A model generated the notes under the pieces. That model searched no databases, had not been told where the DNA came from, and was given only the letters and a program-made list of their open reading frames with translations. 64,000 nt of DNA from Liolophura sinensis. Its lineage: Eukaryota > Mollusca > Polyplacophora > Chitonida > Chitonidae. Where the stretch lies: assembly GCF_032854445.1 (NCBI RefSeq), contig NC_088295.1, positions 44,877,385-44,941,384 on the forward strand, given 5' to 3'. The position numbers and the translations under genes were made by a program. Positions 41,082-53,983 of the stretch are shown piece by piece; the stretch's first letter is position 1, and the number at the start of each line of letters is the position of its first letter.

Positions 41082-41685
41082 GTATGGCTTACTATAGCAG
41101 CGACAGCAAGAAGTGATACTCTGTCATCCTACATATTGTGGCTTTCCGACAACCTTTTGCCAAATTGCCTCCTTACCACCGCAGCACTTTGCACTTTATA
41201 GCTCAGTTGGTTGAATCGCTATGGCAACCGCCGACTCAATAATTCGGCTGCAATGTTGCACCGAGGAACTGATTAATGCGATACACTGTTCAAAAGGTGC
41301 ACGTCTAATCGAGATGAAACAACATCAAACCAAATAGTAATAGGATTTCAATGGGGTAAAAAGTGAAGGAGAATAAAGAAGCAAATCCTTTGCCCCTCCT
41401 GACTGCAATAAAGTCGGAAACAGGTCTTTACATAAAGGTTCTCTTCATATTAAATCTTTTTCTATGCTAGAGTACATCATCAACAGTCAAAGCATCGAAA
41501 GAAAACACTTTATCCTCGGTCAGTTATGATGAAAACTTAAAGACTTCAAAGGCAGTCATATTATGACTGAAAAGTTTGTTACAGGTCATATTCAGCAAAC
41601 TAGCAAACTGTTTTTTCACAAGGACCACACAAAACTTTAGCACGCATATTGGTTTGTCAAGCACATACAGCTCTATAACGTATTA

Positions 41686-41750
41686 TCTGTAAGAAAGGGG
41701 CGATATGAAACATGTATAATCCGTAAAAAAGGGGCGATATTTATTTTGTA
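41686..41750. repeat. Short direct repeat, two ~21-base copies
   Basis: TCTGTAAGAAAGGGGCGATAT and TCCGTAAAAAAGGGGCGATAT lie about 43 bases apart on the same strand. Confidence 0.8.
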
Positions 41751-42223
41751 CGAGTCCAGTCGTTTTAAGGAAATAACTCAGAATCGTGCACATTCTTTCC
41801 TGTTTACAGATGTCAACTAAATCCAGTAGTCATTCCATCAATGTTAGGCAATCCATGTGAAATACATACAACACTCAAAGAGCTACTTCAGTGTCACCAC
41901 ATGTAGGTCTTAAAAGCAAGACAAAATGATAACGATCCAGACAATCAAAATTGCTTTCATAAACTGTAAAATAAATGCACTGTATTAAAACCTCTGTTGT
42001 TAGTTTCAGAGAATGAAACCGAAACACAAGTTTTCTGTCACTTCTAATTTTGCCTGGTGTCATGTCATGCAAGAACACCCTGACAGACGTATAGCGAAAA
42101 ATGACGTCTAACTTTCAAATGCACATGATGTCATACCAGCATAAATGCCTTGCTCAACGATTCATCGTCACCTAAGGGTATTATAACCTCACAAAAGGAA
42201 AATGTTACAAAAACTGCTGAAGA

Positions 42224-42239
42224 TTTTTTTTTTTTTTTT
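42224..42239. repeat. Poly(T) run, 16 bases
   Basis: Uninterrupted T run; no attached element seen. Confidence 0.95.
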
Positions 42240-43586
42240 GGAGGACTCTTCACATATTCGGGCTAAATAGTTCTATGCATCGTAAATATTTTGTGTGCTG
42301 TGGTGCTAGTTCTGTTCAATGGGGTACCCTTCAAATCATTTCAATATTTCTGCTTGGTTTCTCTTAAAACTGAAGAAGCACTTTAAGTTAGCATATCCAT
42401 ATATCAGCTTTGTTCATGCTCAGTCTGGTACAAAAGTCTTAAGGCTTATATCTGATGCAACAAAACCTAAGTTATGTTAATCTTAAGACAAAGAGATATT
42501 GTTACATTTCAAGCATGTGTCCAAATCATACTGTAATAAACAGTAATGATTTTTGTTTTTTTGGCATTTATTTGAAATGCCGAATGATTTCTCTGACACT
42601 GCTCTGACTTTTTCAGCGTTAATGACACAAGAGTTGGGTAATGAATCAGTTTGCGCAATGTTCCTGCTGCTTTCTTCACATGTGTAGTACCAATTTCCTG
42701 TCCTTTTATATTAGTTCTGCATTAGTACCGGGAGAGTAAATAAAACTTTGAGGGTTTCTTTTTGTCCAAGAGCCTGGTGTTTCGCTGAAAAAACTCCAGG
42801 CGTAATGAGTTCTGCGTCAACAATGACTCAGATCGGCTCAGTCCTTGCTGGTAACAAAAAGCCATCAAGGTTTGACCATTGCTTGACTCTTGAAGCTCAA
42901 TAAATGGCTTTATTGGCCGTTTAACAACCAATGAAATTATGGGGTTCAATGCTGAAGGGCATTAAATCTTAGTAGCGATTGTGGTCAGGCTGCCCTGTAC
43001 TGAAGAACACAGAGCCTTGCCACACTGGAGCAGCCACTAAGGTTCAAACTGGGAACCGGGGAAAGTCATATATGATATATTCAACTGCATCAGATGCAAA
43101 ATAGTGATGTCCCACAGATACATGTATGTTGTGCTAAAAAAAAAATCTAAAAATGTACCACTTTTCAAATAAAAAGCATCTTGAAATCATACAGTTCATC
43201 TAAATTTTCCAGAGATTTTGTTTCAGTCACCAAAAGAGATGAGGACACTTTGATCACTTTTGCTGCAAAGGTATAGGCCCCTATACCATGAAGTGATCTT
43301 AGACTGAAGTCAAAATTTAAATTATTTAACCTTTCGTTTATTTTAGCTGAAATTTGTTTACAATGACTTGCCCAGAATTTATGTTATCAAACAATGCTTT
43401 CACCTTGTTACATAAAGAAAAACAATTTTAAAATGATTTGAAATTTTGACTTAAGTCTAAGATCGCTACAGGATCCTGGAACCTGTGCGCTTAATTATAA
43501 ATATCAAATATGCTATACACGCTAAATAAAAAATAAATAAACAGATTTTGATACATTCAAGTAGAATCAAGGTTTTTCATTTTCTT

Positions 43587-43628
43587 TGTGTATTTGACTG
43601 GTGTTTTACATGACACTCAAGGACATCC
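43587..43628 (-). mobile_element. Possible decayed V-type SINE tail fragment
   Basis: GTGTATTTGACTGGTGTTTTACATGACACTCAAGGACAT is read here as a short match to the SINE tail TTTGATTGGTGTTTTACGCC...ACTCAAGAATAT. Nothing of the core or head follows. Confidence 0.4.
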
Positions 43629-44806
43629 CCCATATTATCTGATACATGCAATTGTCTAGTATATATGGTAGAGCGAATTGAGACCAGAGCTTGAGGAAAA
43701 CAAACAATACTGTCAGAAAATATTACTGTAACATAGGACATAGAGGATTCTGTTGCTAATGCACTGTGCAATACTGAAAAGCCCAGCTCTCACAGGAATA
43801 CTTCAAACTGAAATGAGCTTGACAGTGGTACATTTATGAATTTCTAAGACCATCCTCTTGAATATTTGGGGTTCTTTATGTCGCATGCAAATATATTAAA
43901 TGAAACCTGATGAACTTCTGAAAACGGTTTTGAGCCTTATACCTTTTAATAATATTTGGATTATGAATTCGCTGGTCAGTATTGTGAAGCATTGTGTTTC
44001 CCGCCACATCTGGATCCCACATCCATGCTGTCAATACTTTGGGCCGCGACTCAAAAACATTAATACCTCAGACATACCCCAAAAGTGAATTGTTGCAATA
44101 ATTAATACAGTTGCTCTCATAATGAATCACTTGAGAGATTTGCGATTTCATCAAGATATAAAATCCATAGGGCTTTGGTGTTAATCTGGCCTTCTGTTCA
44201 GAAGAGTTCGGCGGGAAATTTATCAAGCAGAAGTTCTACAAATTAATGATGACTGATGACTATGGTAATACTGTTATCTGTCCCTATCTCTTATCTACTC
44301 CCGGTAAGATAAGACAGAGCGAGACAGATCCCATGTATGCCAGCGTTAGCTAGCTTTTACCCAAACCAGGTACAAGAAAAACTGAGGAAAAAAAGATAAA
44401 AAACCACACAATTCTGCTACTCCATCAATTACATCATTTGACAAATTTTCACTAGCAGATTTCAGGACATAATCAGCGTAACAATTCAGTGCAGCCTTTC
44501 AAAACCTCTTAACAATTGCCAGAGAAAGCATATATCATTCCTGCAGAGAAGATTCAAGAAAAATGCATCGCTGTATGTACCTTAAGACAGTTCTGAGTTT
44601 AGGTTAAATGACGACATCTGGGTAAAGACAGTGATATGTCAATGACAGTGGACTGTATACTTACTAAACCCAGGTCACATGGACAGCATTAATATCCTGC
44701 CTGTAACCTCCTGATTACATCTTAGGGATGGATATTCCTTAAAGCCTGTTTTAATGTCCACTGCTAGTATACCTACCAGCTACCAAATCCGTCAATTCAT
44801 CATATG

Positions 44807-45082
44807 GGGGCCTCCGTGGCTCAGTTGGTTAGCGCGCTAGCATAGCGTAATGACCCAGGAGTCTCTCACCAATGCAGTCACTGTGAGTTCAAGTCCAACT
44901 CATGCTGGCTTTCTCTCCGGTCATACGTGGGAAGGTCTGCCAGCAACCTGCCGATGGTTGTGGATTTCCCCCAGGCTCTGCCCGGTTTCCTCCCACCATA
45001 ATGCTGGCCGCCATCGTATACGTGAAATATTCTTGAGTATGGCGTAAAACACCAATCAAATAAATAAATAAATAAATAAATA
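44807..45082 (+). mobile_element. Full-length tRNA-headed V-type SINE (RUDI-like) with 13-bp target-site duplication
   Basis: The best copy in the window. The head starts GGGGCCTCCGTGGCTCAGTT and carries a polymerase III A box, TGGCTCAGTTGG, at 44817-44828 and a B box, GAGTTCAAGTCC, at 44885-44896. The body at about 44957-45000 has the GGATTTCCC...CGGTTTCCTCCCACC core that resembles the V-SINE domain. It is followed by a conserved AAATATTCTTGAGTATGGCG tail and a (AAAT)n tract at 45054-45082. The 13-base sequence AATTCATCATATG flanks it perfectly at 44794-44806 and 45083-45095, proving insertion as a unit by target-primed retrotransposition. Such SINEs encode nothing and borrow a LINE's reverse transcriptase. 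The perfect duplication suggests a fairly recent insertion. Confidence 0.93.
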
Positions 45083-45563
45083 AATTCATCATATGCCTTC
45101 AAAGCTGCAAAAAGCTTTCTTTAGTGAACCCCAAAAAGTTGCTCAACCTTCTACTATATCAATCATGTCAAATCTTTTCATATAGATTTCGTTTATAATC
45201 CACCCTACTCATAATTCTGCTACCCAAGCGACATAACCAATGTAGGCCTGACCATCAATCTAACAAGTTCACAAAATGGAAGTGTTATTTGTAAACTATA
45301 CTATGTAGCTAAATGCTAAATTTGGATGTTTCGATCGTCATACCTACATGTATTCCTGTATTATGGTATTGTTATCTCTGACTAGCTTATGATCAGTCAT
45401 GAAGTTGTTTTGTGTTTGAGACATGGCAAGAAACAAACTAAGAAGGAAACTCAGTTGTGCTACCTGTTTCCAGTTTGGCTCAATACACGAAGTATTGGAT
45501 ATCATAGACAGTCAGATGTTAATGTGACGCAGGGAAAGAATTAGCTAAACATGATCAGATTTC

Positions 45564-45617
45564 ATATATATGTATATTGCTACATATATATATATATACC
45601 AACATATATATATATAC
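45564..45617. repeat. Interrupted (AT)n tract
   Basis: Three AT runs separated by TGTATATTGCTAC and CCAAC. The second and third runs repeat an ACATATATATATATACC block. Confidence 0.9.
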
Positions 45618-47182
45618 CAATGAATTTATTTGACTCCTTCTGTCTCCCACTTACCGTGAACTGACAGGCGTCCCGGCATTTAAATTTCAATAAACATCAG
45701 TAGAACCCATTTTACATAAACTTATCCGAAATTTACATTCCAACTTACAAATCAAGACTTTCAAGGTATACAATTTGATTCATAAATTGATGCACTTAAA
45801 TACGAAAATTTCTATTAAATTCTTTAAAAATCGTTAAAATTACTAAAAAAAATCACCCATAATTAGTTAAATCACTTTAACAAAACTAAAAACATTTGTA
45901 ATTCGATCTGGCGTTCTGAAGATGAAACATCTATTCACTACTAATATACCTTTATCCCTCTGTAATGAAAATTATCAACGAAACTAAATTTTTCATCAAT
46001 TTTGTGTCCATGCGTTATATTGAAAATTGACATCCAACAAGTTCACAAAATGCATCAACTCCACCACCAAGAACTTTAAATGCATAAAACTAGCAAAAGT
46101 CTGAGTGTTGTAATCACATCGCACATATTGAATTTCCACAGAATGATCGCATAAATCGACAGCTGGTTGACATTTTATGCCATTTTTCTGACCTGAACAA
46201 CCAGGGCAAGAAAAAGAAGTTATTCCACAAGTTCCATTAACTTGATTCAATGTGTATGGAACAATCTGCTAAAAAGGATACCATTGTCAACAGCTTGAAA
46301 TTGTCAATGCCAAGTTTTCAATTACAAGATGGTCTAGCCTGCACAAACAATACAATGTGACATGCCTGAAGACAACAAAGATTTTTCAATCCGAGAGATT
46401 ACCAAAGTATACACATGGCTAAAGCCTATTAAAAATTTACTCTTGCACAGAGCGCTAATCTGGTTCGGGGATTTAAAATTCTCAAGAAAACATCTAGTTC
46501 GCATTGGCAAAGTTCCAAATCTGGAGTCCCCCAAGGAAAATTAGCATTGTTCTAAGGAATGGCAATTACCTTACCAACAATGGCTTGGGCTCTTTTAAAA
46601 TTTATGCTGGAGAAATATTTATGAGACAGACCACGAGATATATATATACAAGTGCAGATAAGAGAAGCTAGGAGTAGGCTTGGCTGGTAAAGCTCTGCTC
46701 TACCATCAGTCATTGGGCAGGCTACTGTCTAACCAGTGCTGAATTATTCACCGATTGGTAGTTGTCTTTCTTCCACTCCCTGTCCATATGGTCACGAAAT
46801 CCCATGGGTACCCAATCTGGGGTGGCACCAAGGCACTAAATCAGGCCACACCACCCTTGGAGGCACAAAGGGGACAGTATTTATCTCTTGAGGCACTTAA
46901 GGCTTAAACTGGGTTTAAGGACTACAACTGTATACTATCGATGTTTTCCTGGTTTGCTATATTGTCCAGGCTTAATTTTTTACGCTCATAAGCTTTATAT
47001 CAGATCTGAATAATTCAGACAATGCATGACAAATTGAAACTAGTATTTAAATTGTTTCCAAGCAACACAATGCCCAATGTTAATGTAACATGCAACACTG
47101 ACATAAACCAAGCAAAAACTGCTCACTGAATTCAGAAAACACAAAAGTGCACGGAACTAAAATAGGACACTTTCTAACAAAC

Positions 47183-47200
47183 AAGAAATTGCAATTTCTT
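47183..47200. repeat. 18-base perfect palindrome
   Basis: AAGAAATTGCAATTTCTT is its own reverse complement. Confidence 0.95.
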
Positions 47201-47953
47201 CTGAATAGGATTTTACATAACTTTTATGGGTTTTTTGAAGAGAAAAACACTTCCAGGTAAAGTCTTGGAACATACTGTTTAATTATGCTACCCCAATTAG
47301 GAAACTGGCACTAAACTGTGGTTTAAACGGCATATAAAAAACTGTATAATGATCTAGCCATTACTCTGGAATTGTGAAATTCTTGAATTCTTGGCCAATT
47401 CTTTCCACCAGAATCTGTTTTGACAAACACAGAGATGCTGCAAAAAATCTCTGAAATGGTTGTAACAAAATACATAAATGTCTCAAGGTCTGGATACACT
47501 TTCGGGAAAGGTGCTGGAAACAGGAAGCAGACTGGACAGTAAGACTATGTCTTTACCTTTATGCCCCAAATGGTCAGAACGAGTACTGAGAGTTAGCGCA
47601 TCACAAATTTGAGGAAGAGAAGAGATGGTTTCTACACCATCTGCTTATCGAATTATTTCGCGTGAAAAATTCCAATGGCAGATAGCGTAGGTACTTATTG
47701 ATTAAGGTTAGGTGACAGGAAGGTGTCTGGAGCCAGTTGGCAATATTAACAGCGTTTAACTATTCCTGTGCCGATTCTGGGCTGGCAGACCACATATAGC
47801 CTGACCAGTCACTGTGATACAGACACAGATAGACAGAGAGACTGCAAGGAAACCATTGGAGCTGAGCTTTTGGTAACAACAGGCCAAGAGAACAAAGAGA
47901 AAAAAAAAAGAGCCAGGCTTAAACCAATTGGGGTTTCTTTTAGTTAATTAGCA

Positions 47954-47973
47954 AACTCAGCTGAAGCTGAGTT
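47954..47973. repeat. Short palindrome, 9-base arms
   Basis: AACTCAGCT, GA, AGCTGAGTT. It contains two AGCT cores. Confidence 0.9.
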
Positions 47974-48674
47974 CACCGAGCAAGAACAACTGTGCTGTGT
48001 AAACAGGATTACTGTGTGTAGACCTTAAGACTGTGTTCAATCACCGACTGTATATATACCAGACATTATACACAGAAACAGTACAGTGTATTCATAGCCC
48101 TACTTTCCTTTGTAGAGTGATCATAAAAATTAAACCAGATGAACTAATATCTAAATATTCAATAAAATTAAAGAGGTAAAACATAGCGAGTAAGCCCAGA
48201 ACATCGACAACAGTGTAACTGTTGAATACGGCCTCGCCCATTTAGCTCACATTTATGTAAATCCTTAAATAGCAGCAAATCACACACCCTATTGCACCAT
48301 ATTGCTGATGCAGAATTAGGTTAAAAAAGTGCAATGATGTTAATTGCAATTTCTTAGACATCACTGGTCTAGGATTACTCAAAATATTGTGTTGTCATCA
48401 AATTTTAATATACAATAGCATTACAATAATGCAAAGAACCATTCCATTGTCATGAACAGTTCTGACAATCAGAAAACTCATCGTTTTTGGCAATGGTATC
48501 TTCTTTCAAGCCATTTCAACTGAAAACTTAATTTCACATTGCTAGAACAAAGACAAGTATTATTTCTGTATCACTGCTTTCATTTTTAAACATGCTTTGA
48601 GAGTGCAATCAGCTTTAAAGAGAAAAGCTTGAAAGAATATGCACATACAATAGAGATACATATGTTATCTAGGG

Positions 48675-48696
48675 ATATATATATATATATATATAT
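48675..48696. repeat. (AT)n microsatellite
   Basis: About eleven AT units between AGGG and CTTGGG. Confidence 0.95.
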
Positions 48697-50872
48697 CTTG
48701 GGATCTGTCTTTTTATCAAAAACAGATTCTGAATTATATGTTACAGTTAGGTAATAAGAAAGGTCATGTACCCAAGAGTGTCCAAGTTAATGCACAGTGC
48801 ATATAGTTATGCTAGTCTGAAGTAGTGGCCTTTAGCACTAAAACTGCAGAAGACCATCAAGGGTAGCTGTTAGCTCTTAAATAGCCTAACCTTATCAGCA
48901 ATGAGTCGCGCTTCCACCGAAAAAAAAACCTTGACACGGCCTAAAGATTTATCTGCTATCCAATACCGGTATTTGTAGAAAATAATTTTATCACTTCAAC
49001 CACAGACAAGTCTGCGCGGAGCTCTGAGAAGGTAATGTTATAAAAGAGGTCTGGTCATCAGACGTGTGGTCACAAAGGCCAGTCCTCCTACCAAAATAGT
49101 GCTGCGCTCACAGACGCTGATAGTTTCTCAATCTACCACAATTGAGCAAAGTGTATGGGCCACCATCAAAATTGAATTGGTATGATATCGTCTATATCAT
49201 GGATGCCGTCTGCGCTAGCTAACTGTGGCCGTACCTGAGTGGAATCTGCTTGCGCGGAAGCAAACTCGTCGAGTTGGCAGACGAAAGCGTGGCGATTACT
49301 TTCAATTGATGTAGCGCCCAGGAGTTTGGGACTTGGTGAATTAGTGCCGAATTAAGACGTATTCTCTGATAAATCCTCCATGGCTGTCAGCACAAGATTC
49401 CCGCCTCTTGACCGAGCCCGAAACCAAATGCAATTGAGTATACAATAGAAGTGAAAGATCAATGCTACCTAAGGTCTTAGCAGACATCTCAATTACTCTT
49501 TAATGTAAGTCTTGGAATACAGATTGATCTGGGCTGTACAGACCACCACATCCTATACATAGTCTTGATAACTCTTTCCTCCAGAAAAAAATCTACCCTT
49601 ATCTTTCCAAGAATGTCAGTTCACCCTAAAAAAAAAAATCGAGATTCAAATAATGATCCCTTAAATGGCATGGATTCGAGCCAGGGGTCTCAAAAAACAC
49701 CCACAATATCCGATTTGCTTGAGTAATTATCAGTTTCTCAAGGAATTATATTTTCTAATGCATTTACCCCTTCTCTGTATAAACCTCTCCTCACAACAGT
49801 GATGTTCAGATCAGCAGTGCAAAGTTCCTGGTACATATTCTATTGAACTGAGTAACATGGAAACACTATACATTGTCCAATCAAAGAGAATTAAATGTCC
49901 ACAATAGAAATATCCTGTGTACATTCTGTTTACAATAATCTATATGTAATAATTTTTGTATCTCAAATATTTGTGATAACAATAACCGATACGGCAGTTA
50001 CATGCCAGATTCAGAATTGATGAACGGACAGGAAAAACCCAATAGCTTTGACATTTCCACACAAGTGTATATCATTAACCTAGAATTCTCTGGCGAGTGC
50101 TTTCCTGACAGTTCATTGTAATGCCATCTCCAACAAAATAATAACAAAATTCAACGACAAAAGAAACCAAGTCAACATACGTTACATAAAACACTGTGGA
50201 TCAATGAATTTCCTAGTTGCTTGAGTTGTTTTGGATTGCGATTTGACAGATTACTGATACACACAACTCTTCCAAAGGTCAACATTTTACTGAGCAGAGC
50301 TGTTGTAGAAGAAATTAGAGAGAAAAATAGCACGAAACCTTAAATGGAACATTTAAAAATACTCCGGTCCTCTGAGCTAGAGTAAAGCACAAATCCACTT
50401 TGAATTGAGAGACACAGTTTATTCACTCAGTGAATAGTACAGGTTTCAGTTCTAATTAATTGTCACCACATAAATGTAGTACGCTGTAAACTAATCTCAA
50501 ATACATGAACACATAAATCAAAGTAACACAGGATTTTATTGTTAACAATGTCAAGACTGAGCAGACACAGGCCAGCTTTTCCTGGTTAGAGTAAAACCTG
50601 ATGTGTACATGCTCTTAAAACATAAAATCAAACCAAAATATTCAATACAAAAATCGATTAAGTGATGCAGACATTATAATCACACCCTGAAAAGAAGATT
50701 TAAAAAGAATGATTTAAATTACAGCCCTCAATTTATGATTTAGGTATCATATGTGCATATAAAATTACTTTTATTATGTTGCTGGGCTAAGCTGAAATAA
50801 AACAGGCCCTGAAAAGCATATACCAGCACAAAACCAATAGTTCATAAAGAATGTAAAAGTTAATCTACTCAC

Positions 50873-51280
50873 AATAACAAGATCCTTTCCTTCGACCTGG
50901 AGGATGCTTTTCTTTGCTTGACTGGACGGTACAGGTAACAGGGAGGGCGATGCCCCGCCCGATGATAATCGTTTATAAGGCAATGGGTAAGTTAAAGAGG
51001 ATGCTACCGCAGCAGTGGCCCCTTCTGTACTACCCCCTCGGCGGGGTTGGAGCGAATGAGGTAACGACGACAACACAGGTATTCCCGGAGTTTGGTTAAC
51101 ACGCTTAGGCTGGGGGTTATTGGAAGATGTCACATGCAACAAAGGTAAAGCAGAAAGCTTAGCAGTTGACAATACGGAGGCTGTGGAATACACTGGAGTA
51201 TAACCGATATTTCTTTTTCTGGTTGGATCAATTGCTTCGTATTTCCACGTGGCAGCCCTCTTGCCACCTTGATAAGCCAT
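50873..51280 (-). CDS. Initiating coding exon of an unrecognised basic Ser/Pro-rich protein
   Basis: Seen: a minus-strand frame opens with a true ATG at 51280-51278 and runs exactly 136 codons to a perfect splice donor, GTGAGT, whose GT lies at 50872-50871. The exon therefore ends in phase 0, with last residues GKDLVI. An in-frame TGA at 51310-51308 lies nine codons upstream, so this is the first available Met. The protein starts MAYQGGKRAATWKYEAID. It is strongly basic (about 16 Lys/Arg against 5 Asp/Glu), with Arg/Lys clusters at residues 21-23, 59-60 and 80-81, and is rich in Ser, Pro, Leu and Ala from about residue 50 to 125. It has no signal peptide or membrane segment. Open reading beyond the donor for 32 codons is hydrophobic and looks intronic. 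A possible acceptor (CCTTTAG) lies at about 51299-51305, so an upstream untranslated exon is possible. Inference: the basic, low-complexity N-terminus of a nuclear or regulatory protein. I do not recognise the family. Confidence 0.55.
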
Positions 51281-51289
51281 AAAGACAGG

Positions 51290-53900
51290 GATTTTATCTA
51301 AAGGAATTCATCGGCTACTTTCATCCACATGTAGGGAACCACTTCCCTGTCATTCATCCTTGCAGATAGACTGAAGACAGTACTGCAAACAACACAAAAT
51401 TTCATCCATACAACATTATTGATACACTCTCCAGAGGAATCCTGCTAAAAAAAATAACACTACCAAGTCGTCTAGGCTCCTTCTTATTCAAGTGGTTTCC
51501 ATCACTTATAATTCTGAAGGAACATCACGCACATGAAAAAAAGCTTGGAGACCAGGGACACATTTCTGCTGACGCATGACATACTGCTTAACATGATGTC
51601 ATGGCAAGAATTGCGTATTCCAGATAAACATTGTCCAGCTATATACGGTAATGAAGTGAATTTTTTTATGCCAGCCAAAGTAAGTCAAAACGTCTTAAAG
51701 ACACCCCTTAAAAGACTGCATCAGTGTCTGCTATCTGTTAAAAGCCCGCTGTCCTAAGTAAGCCCAGGAGTACTAATCCATTTGGGTGATCCCTTGTTCC
51801 TGGCAGGCAGCTCTGAGCTAATTGTAGGAGAACCGCCACTGCTTACCGACACAATAGATTCTGAACGGCTGTTTACTAAACCTCTTACACTGGCTCCTCA
51901 AACAAGACAGATAAGAAAGACAGGAGCTGGGCAATCAGGGGCTGGTAGTTCCATTCCAAGGTAGTGATGTACACATGTTTGTCCACTCTCTCCGTCTGTG
52001 GACTCTGTAGCCCAAGGGGACCATTAAAACATCCCAGGTATAAATTCCATGCCAGTAACCATGCCTGAGAAAGCTCCTTAATAAATACCCGTGCGTTCCT
52101 GGCAGCGAGCTTAGAGCACAGGCAAGAGAAACGTGCTAGAAAAGGTATTCACCAAAAACAACATCAAAAAAAGTCGGATAAAAATATAAAGGCCTTAAAT
52201 CAAGATTCTCATACCAATTAAATTGGCTTCCTATTCTTTGAAGTTACTTTTCCACAACTGGGAAGATATATAAAAAAAAAATCTGACACATCCTATTAGT
52301 ATATGGAAGTGGTCCATCCGGCAGATTCTATTAGTGTCTTTGAGCAATGGCTGGAAAGACATCTGTACAAGAGACGCAAGCATCCCGTATGACTAGCTCC
52401 AATGACAGACTTCATTCCAATCCTCCCTTAGTAACAGCTTCTGGAATGACACATGTAAACATAAGGCGAAGCCCTGTGCAGGACTCCAGATAACCATTCC
52501 ATATCATCCTCTTACCTCTCCCCGCGCCTAAGTACGTGGTGAGCTTGTCCAAGTTATACCATCCTGCGTCGCGCGTAACAATATAAACTCGGGAGAGCCT
52601 TTACTTGACAAGACAACCTTCAACAGCTTGAATCTCCCAGACGAAGACAATAACCAGCTCTCTCAGCTAATATCCTTGATGCTGACACAACTCGTGTGGC
52701 AATAGGCTTCTCGGTTATGACCAGTTTAAAGGTGAGCTCAGACGATCACAACTGTCCAGACATGGGTTCGGCGCTGGTGATAATGGAATGGCCACTTCAT
52801 TTCTTTTTCTTCTTTATCGTTCACTCATACCCACTGGATACTTCGATAACTTCGCTCCTTTTTGTCCTGCAGTAATAGAATTTTCACTTCCTTACAAACT
52901 GTCGACTCAGCAAAAATTTCTGTGGCCACATTTCAGCAAGAAGTGGACTTAATATTAAAACAGGCAGGAAAAAGTCATCCAGCAAGATAAGGGAGTAGCA
53001 CTGCTGGCAGATAACGGTGTAAAGTGCCTACCTTTTGACGACAAACTTGTGAACAGCCCTATCAATCCCGGGGAACAATCACCGACAACAGGACCAGGTT
53101 GCATAAATAGGCCATTTAGGAAATCAAAACTCGGTCAGACGGTATGTGGAACCAGCTCCTTCGGGCTGTTAATTAACCTTGATGAATACAGGTTGTACAA
53201 AGCGTCCTGCTACGACACCCGAGCACAATATCAATACGTACAGGAGGGATGCCAGCCCACCACTGCAAGAGCTTCATTGATCCAAAACCCAAACTTGGTA
53301 TATTGTGGCAGAGCGGAATACCGGGCTGCTGTTATCACTCCCCAGGAAAGTCACTGCTCGATCATCGGCCGGCCAATCTGTATAAGCCATACTTACATCT
53401 GTGTGTGCCTTGACACCGCCACTCGCATACATATTACATCCTTACGTCCTCCAGAAAACAGGCTATCAACAGGGAGCTCCAGGGGACGTCATTTACATTT
53501 ACGACTCTCCAGATGCTTGGCAGTCTCTATATGACAATGGACGGAGAAGGTTGTCGCCTGAAGCTGGATTTAGCTTCACGGCAGGATTAAATCTTTCAGA
53601 TACCAATGCACTCAGCTAATTTCTGCACTGTCCTAGCACAATCTTCAAGCCCACAATGCGAGTTATCCACAGGCAGCTTGTCTTAAAATCTGTGGAGGTA
53701 TAAAAGTATTGCATGCTCCTCATATTGGCATAGCGTTACTGTCAACATGCGAGACTTCCGTCCCACTGAGATGGCGACAGAAAGCTCTTTCATGGAGGCC
53801 GTTTATCCATCTCAGAGTATCAGAAGAAAAACAATTTCCCCCTAGTTTAAGGGATTCTGCTTTTGCCACCAACAGTAACATGCTAAATATGGTCTGAAAA
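51290..53900 (-). promoter_or_regulatory. CpG-richer stretch upstream of the 51.28 kb start, possible promoter and 5' UTR
   Basis: Directly upstream of the minus-strand initiating exon, the sequence becomes richer in GC and CpG than most of the window. By hand count, 53041-53580 holds roughly 22 CpG, against about 3 in a 240-base AT-rich stretch near 33.1 kb. CpG-richer DNA near 5' ends is common in animals, so promoter and untranslated exon sequence may lie here. I see no convincing TATA box on the minus strand; a TATAAAAG at 53699-53706 is on the plus strand. The plus-strand frames at 53049-53534 (GTG start) and 53401-53619 are more easily explained by GC content than by coding. Confidence 0.3.
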
Positions 53901-53983
53901 ACACAACATTAAGAAAAAGAAAAAAATAATCAGGCGGATGTAAAAGCACTGTTTAAAGAGTTTTTGTTGTGTTTTTTGAAGCA

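Larger units (their letters stand above)
41082..44793. other. Unique DNA, no gene seen
   Basis: A lone A-box-like TAGCTCAGTTGGTTGAATCG at about 41199-41218 has no B box. The 41.7 kb direct repeat and the decayed SINE tail at 43.6 kb are the only structures seen. Confidence 0.5.
45096..50772. other. Unique DNA left of the 51.28 kb exon; expected first intron
   Basis: If the 51.28 kb exon is real, this is the start of its downstream intron. No acceptor-bounded conserved frame stands out. A CpG-richer patch at 48.9-49.43 kb has a minus-strand stretch of about 60 stop-free codons (49195-49375) without ATG. Palindromes at 47.19 and 47.96 kb are listed separately. Confidence 0.45.

Noticed and set aside
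41199-41270. Possible tRNA gene starting at TATAGCTCAGTTGG
   Set aside because: The D-arm-like A box is good, but no B box follows and no acceptor or T stem can be formed.
44850-45102. Open frames on both strands around 44.9 kb
   Set aside because: They lie inside the SINE and recur in other SINE copies.
45996-46250. Cys-rich minus-strand frame of 84 codons
   Set aside because: Cys spacing fits no zinc-binding or disulfide family I know; no splice signals.
49655-49700. B-box-like GGCTCGAATCC on the minus strand
   Set aside because: No A box or cloverleaf on its upstream side.
53049-53534. 161-codon plus-strand frame
   Set aside because: Begins with GTG, lies in a GC-richer patch where long frames arise by chance, no domain, opposite strand to the supported exon.
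53699-53706. TATAAAAG as a core promoter
   Set aside because: Plus strand, with no supported plus-strand gene downstream.
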